Shown here piece by piece: positions 59,131-64,000 of a DNA stretch of 64,000 nucleotides. How positions within the stretch are numbered: position 1 is the stretch's first letter; every line of letters begins with the position of its first letter. The notes beneath the pieces are model-generated. The model had not been told where the DNA came from, did no database searches, and saw only the letters and a list, made by a program, of their open reading frames with translations. The DNA lies in assembly GCF_042610425.1 (NCBI RefSeq), contig NZ_JBGJZM010000001.1:310001-374000 (forward strand), written 5' to 3'. Source of the stretch: Ectobacillus sp042610425. Lineage in GTDB: Bacteria > Bacillota > Bacilli > Bacillales > Bacillaceae_G. The translations under genes and the position numbers were made by a program.

Positions 59131-60909
59131 ATGGGAAATCGAATTCCCGAAGACGTTGTGGAACGTATTCGACAATCAGTGGACATCGTTGACGTGATAG
59201 GCGATTATGTTCAATTGAAGAAGCAAGGACGCAACTACTTCGGTTTATGCCCTTTCCATGGGGAAAATACACCTTCGTTTTCAGTTTCATCAGACAAGCA
59301 AATCTTTCATTGCTTTGGGTGTGGGGAAGGTGGAAATGCTCTTTCATTCGTAATGAAGGTAGAGAATATTTCCTTTACCGAAGCGGTTATGAAGCTTGGA
59401 AATAGATCAGGCATCCAAGTAGCAGAGTATGTATCGGAACCAGAAGAAACGACGGATCACAATTCTGAAATGATACAGGCTCATGAACTTCTGAAAAAGT
59501 ATTATCATCATCTTCTCATGAATACGCAAGATGCTAAACCAGCATTAGAATATCTACTTAACAGAGGCATATCGAAAGAAATGATTACAAAGTTTGAGAT
59601 TGGATATGCCGGTGTAGCTTGGGATCATGCAACGCGAGTTTTGCAAAAACGTGGGTTTGCGATGGAACAGATGGTGCAAGCAGGATTAGTTATGGAAAAT
59701 GAGAAAGACGGTAGTTACTATGATCGTTTTCGAAACCGTGTTATGTTTCCTATCTACAGCTTGCAAGGTAAAACGATTGCTTTTAGCGGACGAGCATTAG
59801 GAGAAGATTCTCCGAAGTATATGAATAGTCCAGAGACTCCTATTTTTCACAAAAGTAATACGCTATATCATTTCCATCAAGCTCGTTCTATGATTCGTAA
59901 AACACAAAGAGTTCTTTTGATGGAAGGGTATGCAGATGTAATTGCAGCTGTACATTGCGGGTTAGAGGAAGCTGTAGCAACAATGGGGACAGCTATAACA
60001 GAAGAACAAGCAAGAATTCTTCGAAGAAATGTTGATACAGTCGTGCTATGCTACGATGGAGATAAAGCTGGGCAAGAAGCAACTGTGAAAGCCGGACATT
60101 TGTTACTTCATGCAGGTTGTCAGGTTAGAGTTGTAATCGTTCCAGATAAAATGGATCCAGATGAATTCGTTCGTAAGCACGGAGTAGATTCGTTTCGAAA
60201 TCTGATAGAAGAAAGTATACCATTTGTTGATTTTAAACTGTATTACCTTCGCCTAGGAAAGAATTTGCAAGACCCAGAAGAACAAGGGGCTTATGTACAG
60301 GCTGTTGTGAAAGAACTTGCAAGGCTTACAACATTTGTACAAGCTCAGCCTTACTTGCAGACGCTGACGAAAGAATTTCCATACGAAATGGAAGATTTAC
60401 GTAGTGAATTGCGAAAGTATCAGAATCAACAACAACCAACTCGTACTATACCGGAACAAAAGCAAAATATAGGTATAAAAACGAAATTAGCAGGGTATGA
60501 AAGGTCTGAAAGAGAATTATTATATCATGCCTTGCAAAGTAGGGAAGTTGCTCAGCGGCTTCAAGACTTCGTTCATTATTTTCATACAGAAGAACATAAA
60601 GGGATTTTATACGAGGTATATGCATATTATGAAAAAGGAAATGAACCGAATATTAGTAAATTTATGGATTGGTTATCACAGAGTGATTTAAAAAATATCG
60701 TGGCTGATATTTCGGTAGATGTGTTCATTAATCCAACATACTCTCTTGAGTTGTTCGATGGAGATATAAAGTCGTTACAAAAGCATAAAGAAAAACTAGA
60801 TCAAATGCGGAACATCTTTGAACTTCGAAAGTTAGAAAAGGTAGATCCTAAAGCTGCCGCCGTATTTGCTCAAGAAAATATAATTAAACAACATAAAGCA
60901 AGAAAATAG
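59131..60909 (+). CDS. dnaG: DNA primase
   Basis: Makes RNA primers at the fork. The CHC2 zinc site is C40, H43, C61 and C64; the TOPRIM domain contains LLMEGYADVIAA and LCYDGDKAGQEA; the C-terminal DnaB-binding region follows residue 440. Length 592 is normal for bacilli. It starts the macromolecular synthesis operon dnaG-sigA, 59 nt before sigA. Confidence 0.95.
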   Translation: MGNRIPEDVVERIRQSVDIVDVIGDYVQLKKQGRNYFGLCPFHGENTPSFSVSSDKQIFHCFGCGEGGNALSFVMKVENISFTEAVMKLGNRSGIQVAEYVSEPEETTDHNSEMIQAHELLKKYYHHLLMNTQDAKPALEYLLNRGISKEMITKFEIGYAGVAWDHATRVLQKRGFAMEQMVQAGLVMENEKDGSYYDRFRNRVMFPIYSLQGKTIAFSGRALGEDSPKYMNSPETPIFHKSNTLYHFHQARSMIRKTQRVLLMEGYADVIAAVHCGLEEAVATMGTAITEEQARILRRNVDTVVLCYDGDKAGQEATVKAGHLLLHAGCQVRVVIVPDKMDPDEFVRKHGVDSFRNLIEESIPFVDFKLYYLRLGKNLQDPEEQGAYVQAVVKELARLTTFVQAQPYLQTLTKEFPYEMEDLRSELRKYQNQQQPTRTIPEQKQNIGIKTKLAGYERSERELLYHALQSREVAQRLQDFVHYFHTEEHKGILYEVYAYYEKGNEPNISKFMDWLSQSDLKNIVADISVDVFINPTYSLELFDGDIKSLQKHKEKLDQMRNIFELRKLEKVDPKAAAVFAQENIIKQHKARK

Positions 60910-60968
60910 CTTTTTCAATAAGAATCAATTATAATCAATTTTTGTATCTCGTGTAAGGAGGGGAACAA

Positions 60969-62087
60969 ATGGCTGACAAATCAGCTCGTTCTAAAGAAAT
61001 TGAAAGTGATGTCACTCTTGATCAAGTAAAAGAGCAATTAACGGAGCTCGGTAAAAAACGTGGTGTTCTTACCTACGAAGAAATCGCTGAGCGCATGAGC
61101 GGGTTTGACATGGAATCAGAACAGATGGACGAATTCTACGAATTTCTAGGTGAACAAGCAATTGAATTAATTGGTGATTCTGATGAAGATCCCAATAGTC
61201 ACCAACTTGCAAAAGAAGAAGAATTCGACTTGAATGATTTAAGCGTTCCACCAGGTGTTAAAATAAATGACCCCGTTCGTATGTACCTAAAGGAAATAGG
61301 TCGTGTTGATTTGCTTTCTGCTCAGCAGGAAATTGAATTAGCAAAACGAATTGAACAAGGTAACGAAGAAGCAAAACGTCGACTAGCTGAAGCAAACTTG
61401 CGCCTTGTCGTTAGTATTGCAAAACGTTATGTAGGACGTGGCATGTTATTTCTTGACTTAATTCAAGAAGGAAACATGGGTCTGATCAAAGCGGTTGAAA
61501 AATTCGATTATCGTAAAGGCTATAAATTTAGTACTTATGCTACTTGGTGGATTCGTCAAGCTATTACACGCGCAATAGCTGACCAAGCCCGCACAATACG
61601 TATTCCCGTTCATATGGTTGAAACGATTAATAAATTAATTCGTGTGCAACGACAATTACTTCAAGATTTAGGACGTGAGCCTTCTCCTGAAGAAATTGGT
61701 GAAGAAATGGATCTTGCACCTGAAAAGGTTCGCGAAATATTAAAGATAGCACAAGAGCCAGTTTCACTAGAAACGCCAATTGGTGAAGAAGATGATTCTC
61801 ATCTTGGAGATTTTATTGAAGACCAAGAAGCAACATCTCCCGCCGATCATGCGGCCTATGAATTGTTAAAAGAACAGCTTGAAGATGTATTAGACACATT
61901 AACGGATCGTGAAGAAAATGTTCTTCGTTTACGCTTTGGCCTTGACGATGGTCGTACTCGTACATTAGAAGAGGTTGGTAAAGTGTTTGGTGTTACGAGA
62001 GAACGGATTCGTCAAATAGAAGCAAAAGCATTACGCAAGCTAAGACATCCGAGTCGTAGTAAGCGTCTAAAAGATTTCTTAGAATAG
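60969..62087 (+). CDS. sigA: Primary RNA polymerase sigma factor SigA
   Basis: Housekeeping sigma. Region 1.1 is short, region 1.2-2 includes DPVRMYLKEIGRVDLLS, NLRLVVSIAKRYVGRGM and KGYKFSTYATWWIRQAITRAI (split here by wording only), and region 4 has EEVGKVFGVTRERIRQIEAKALRKLR. The protein has 372 residues, as in bacilli. AAGGAGGGG lies upstream. A terminator follows at 62098. Confidence 0.97.
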   Translation: MADKSARSKEIESDVTLDQVKEQLTELGKKRGVLTYEEIAERMSGFDMESEQMDEFYEFLGEQAIELIGDSDEDPNSHQLAKEEEFDLNDLSVPPGVKINDPVRMYLKEIGRVDLLSAQQEIELAKRIEQGNEEAKRRLAEANLRLVVSIAKRYVGRGMLFLDLIQEGNMGLIKAVEKFDYRKGYKFSTYATWWIRQAITRAIADQARTIRIPVHMVETINKLIRVQRQLLQDLGREPSPEEIGEEMDLAPEKVREILKIAQEPVSLETPIGEEDDSHLGDFIEDQEATSPADHAAYELLKEQLEDVLDTLTDREENVLRLRFGLDDGRTRTLEEVGKVFGVTRERIRQIEAKALRKLRHPSRSKRLKDFLE

Positions 62088-62097
62088 ATTCCTCTTG

Positions 62098-62134
62098 AAA
62101 GTTTACTTCTTAGCTGTGAAGTAAGCTTTTTTCT
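62098..62134 (+). terminator. Terminator after sigA
   Basis: AAAGTTTACTTC pairs with GAAGTAAGCTTTT (one G-T) over an 8-nt loop, followed by T residues. The rest of the 344-nt gap to cccA is AT-rich; I see no gene, and no promoter that I would defend. Confidence 0.85.
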
Positions 62135-62431
62135 TTTGTCAGCTTGTAGGGTGATTACAATTCTTGTAATTTATTTTACAGAATTGTTTATCGATTTGCA
62201 AATGCTCCTGTTGTGATTTTTCGAGTGAATTCTTGCCGAATTTACAGCGTTTATTACATACGATGACGGATTACCAAGATTTAACTAGATTTTTATCGTA
62301 ATAATAGGATAATCATGTTAGAAATCAGCCTTTTCATTCCCATATATTATCATAAATTCTTTTTAAAGGTAATATACTTTCGAGTAAAGTAGATGTGTAC
62401 AATCTAATTGAGGAATTGGGGGATTTGAGAA

Positions 62432-62788
62432 ATGAAAGGAAATCCGTTACTTCCGTATGCGTTTCTTGCCATTATTGGAATCGCTTTAATGCTTATTTTC
62501 TCCTTTCAAGGAATCAAACAAGAGAAAGAATTGACGGCTGCACAAACAGGGGGGGCTGCGCCTCAGGCTGCTGCTAATCCAGAAGAAATCGTGAAGCAAA
62601 CATGTACCAGTTGTCATGGGGCAAATTTGGAAGGATCGGTAGGACCGAATTTGCAGAAAATCGGAAGCAAATATTCGCAAGATGAAATAAAAGCAATACT
62701 AATGAACGGAAGAGGAAATATGCCAGCGGGATTAGTAACTAGCGACGTTGCAGCTAAGGTAGCTGCATATTTAGAAGGAAAAAAATAA
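62432..62788 (+). CDS. cccA: Membrane-anchored cytochrome c550
   Basis: Electron carrier on the outer membrane face. One N-terminal anchor (residues 8-26) is followed by an alanine-rich linker and a class I cytochrome domain with heme motif C58xxC61H62 (CTSCHG) and distal M97 (GNMPAG). Length is 118. GGGGGATTTGAG lies upstream of the ATG. It follows sigA as in B. subtilis. Confidence 0.94.
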   Translation: MKGNPLLPYAFLAIIGIALMLIFSFQGIKQEKELTAAQTGGAAPQAAANPEEIVKQTCTSCHGANLEGSVGPNLQKIGSKYSQDEIKAILMNGRGNMPAGLVTSDVAAKVAAYLEGKK

Positions 62789-62822
62789 TGTAAAAAGAGG
62801 AAAAACCCCAAAATAACCTGTT

Positions 62823-62849
62823 AGCCCTTTATAAAATCGTAAAGGGCCT
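62823..62849 (+). terminator. Weak hairpin after cccA
   Basis: AGCCCTTTA pairs with TAAAGGGCCT across 8 nt; no clear T run follows. Confidence 0.45.
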
Positions 62850-62958
62850 TCGCTCGTTTAGAAGTGGAATAAGTGCAAACATACTAATTTACTTGCATCA
62901 AAACCAATTAATTCTTATGATGAAGGCATACTAAAGAAAAAGGATTGTGGTATACAAA

Positions 62959-63666
62959 ATGAATGAAGGAAAGTTATCAAAACGATTGGAAGCGGTAGCA
63001 AAGGAAATACCGCCGCAATCTGTTTTAGCCGATATTGGCTCTGATCATGCATATTTACCTTGCTACGCCATTTTACAAGGCCTTATTTCCCGTGCTATAG
63101 CTGGAGAAGTGGTAGAAGGACCATTTCGTTCGGCACAAGCTACGGTTCAGCTTTGCGGCTTACAAGCCCAAATTTCAGTTCGTAAGGGGAATGGACTAGA
63201 CGTTCTACAAAAAGGAGAAACGGATGTTATTTCAATTGCGGGTATGGGGGGCGGTCTAATTCGTGATATTTTAGAACGCGGTAAAGATAAGCTAGATGGA
63301 GTGGCAAGACTGATCTTACAGCCAAACATTGGTGCAAATATCGTTCGAACATGGCTTATGGAGCATGGATGGGAGCTTATACATGAAACGATAATTGAAG
63401 AAGATGGGAAATTTTATGAAGTTCTTGTTGCTGAGCATGGTGATGGACGTAAACCATATCTTGCGCATAAAGAAGCAGGATTATTACTTGGACCGCATTT
63501 GATACGGGAAGGATCAGACACGTTTCGCGACAAGTGGAATTTTGAATTGCATAATTTACGCCGAATTTTGCTTCAATTACAATCTGCAAATCCAAGTGAA
63601 GAAATGATACAAAAGCGTTCAGAAATAGTACGTAAAATTCAATTGATAGAAGAGGGATTGGCATGA
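62959..63666 (+). CDS. trmK: tRNA (adenine(22)-N(1))-methyltransferase TrmK
   Basis: Methylates A22 in the D-loop of tRNAs. The SAM motif LADIGSDHAYLPCY is near residue 25, followed by AGEVVEGPFRSA, SIAGMGGGLIRDIL and LILQPNIGA; a C-terminal coiled coil ends the protein. The start is uncertain: ATG 62959 gives MNEGKLSKRLEAV like relatives but the AAAAAGGA box is 15 nt away, while GTG 62947 is only about 3 nt from it. The stop overlaps the next gene (ATGA). Confidence 0.9.
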   Translation: MNEGKLSKRLEAVAKEIPPQSVLADIGSDHAYLPCYAILQGLISRAIAGEVVEGPFRSAQATVQLCGLQAQISVRKGNGLDVLQKGETDVISIAGMGGGLIRDILERGKDKLDGVARLILQPNIGANIVRTWLMEHGWELIHETIIEEDGKFYEVLVAEHGDGRKPYLAHKEAGLLLGPHLIREGSDTFRDKWNFELHNLRRILLQLQSANPSEEMIQKRSEIVRKIQLIEEGLA

Positions 63667-64000
63667 GTAAAATTCCGAATGGGCACGAAGTGATTGCTTT
63701 GTTTGAACACTTTTATCCGAAATCACTTGCTATGGAGGGTGACAAAATAGGATTGCAGCTAGGTTCTCTTTCTGCTCCTGCTGAGCATGTTTTAGTTGCT
63801 CTTGATGTGACAGAGGAGGTAGTACAGGAAGCAATTGAAAAACAATGTACATTAATTATTGCACATCATCCATTTATTTATTATCCATTAAAGCAAATTC
63901 TAACAGACACAAGTCAAGGAAGAATTATCGATTTATGTTTGCACCATAATATTGCAATATATGCTGCACATACAAATTTAGATGTCGCACCTGGTGGAGT
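63663..64000 (+). CDS. yqfO: Nif3-like dinuclear metal center protein YqfO (partial)
   Basis: The first 112 residues of a Nif3/DUF34 family protein, cut by the window edge. The metal-binding signature IIAHHPFIYYPLK and AAHTNLDVAPGG are clear, and EGDKIGLQLGS matches the family start. Family members bind two metal ions and are linked with GTP cyclohydrolase folding or metal trafficking. It overlaps trmK by four bases, the standard pair. Confidence 0.92.
   Translation, partial: MSKIPNGHEVIALFEHFYPKSLAMEGDKIGLQLGSLSAPAEHVLVALDVTEEVVQEAIEKQCTLIIAHHPFIYYPLKQILTDTSQGRIIDLCLHHNIAIYAAHTNLDVAPGG

Noticed and set aside
1..64000. CRISPR arrays, prophage, tRNA or rRNA genes
   Set aside because: No regularly spaced repeats, phage structural genes, cloverleaf or rRNA-like sequences were seen on reading both strands.

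Overview
The window is 64 kb of low-GC Gram-positive chromosome. Gene content, gene order and protein wording (GrpE, RecO, SigK, DnaK, the comE locus, DeoC next to RpsU) place it in Bacillus, closest to the Bacillus cereus group or a near sister lineage. Most of it is the conserved backbone that in Bacillus subtilis runs from mccAB and sigK through comE, dnaK and era to sigA. There are no rRNA, tRNA, CRISPR or prophage loci.

Layout. 1-2.6 kb: end of a methionine-to-cysteine operon (mccA, mccB, yrhC). 2.6-8.3 kb: a membrane protein, a PadR regulator, the BdbD/BdbC thiol oxidase pair, a secreted polysaccharide deacetylase and two cation diffusion facilitators, one a clear MneS-type manganese exporter. 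8.4-14.3 kb: an envelope-stress island with an ECF sigma factor, its zinc anti-sigma factor and a bactofilin-like membrane protein, then DedA, a BcrC-like phosphatase, a TVP38/TMEM64 protein, a UgtP-like glycosyltransferase and a membrane-anchored deacetylase. Two promoters of the same form (TGAAC..N16-CGTC) precede the sigma operon and the DedA cluster. 14.4-16.2 kb: methyltransferase, CstR-like persulfide sensor and TauE transporter behind an ATACCC-N4-GGGTAT operator. 16.2-17.9 kb: a degraded accessory patch with a DUF4023 micro-protein, an Mrr-like nuclease remnant, an unrecognised GC-richer gene and a possible IS605-type end.

18-31.4 kb: uninterrupted sigK, psd, sda with DnaA boxes, yqeG-yqeH-aroE-yqeI-nadD-yqeK-rsfS-yqeM, comER facing comEA-comEB-comEC, yqzM and holA. 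31.5-46.1 kb: rpsT, gpr, lepA, hemW, the CIRCE-controlled hrcA-grpE-dnaK-dnaJ locus, prmA, rsmE, mtaB, deoC, rpsU and yqeY. 46.2-53.2 kb: yqfC, yqfD, phoH, pgpH, ybeY, dgkA, cdd and era. 53.2-55.5 kb: a SulP transporter and ArsR regulator on the opposite strand interrupt the usual era-yqzL-recO order. 55.8-64 kb: yqzL, recO, ccpN, ppsR, a decayed yqxD, dnaG, sigA, cccA, trmK and the start of a Nif3-family gene cut by the window edge.

The best leads for new biology are the ECF-controlled undecaprenyl-phosphate/envelope island and the small CstR operon that carries a methyltransferase. Structured intergenic elements (between rpsT and gpr, before holA, between era and sulP) and the apparent absence of spoIIP beside gpr also merit checks.
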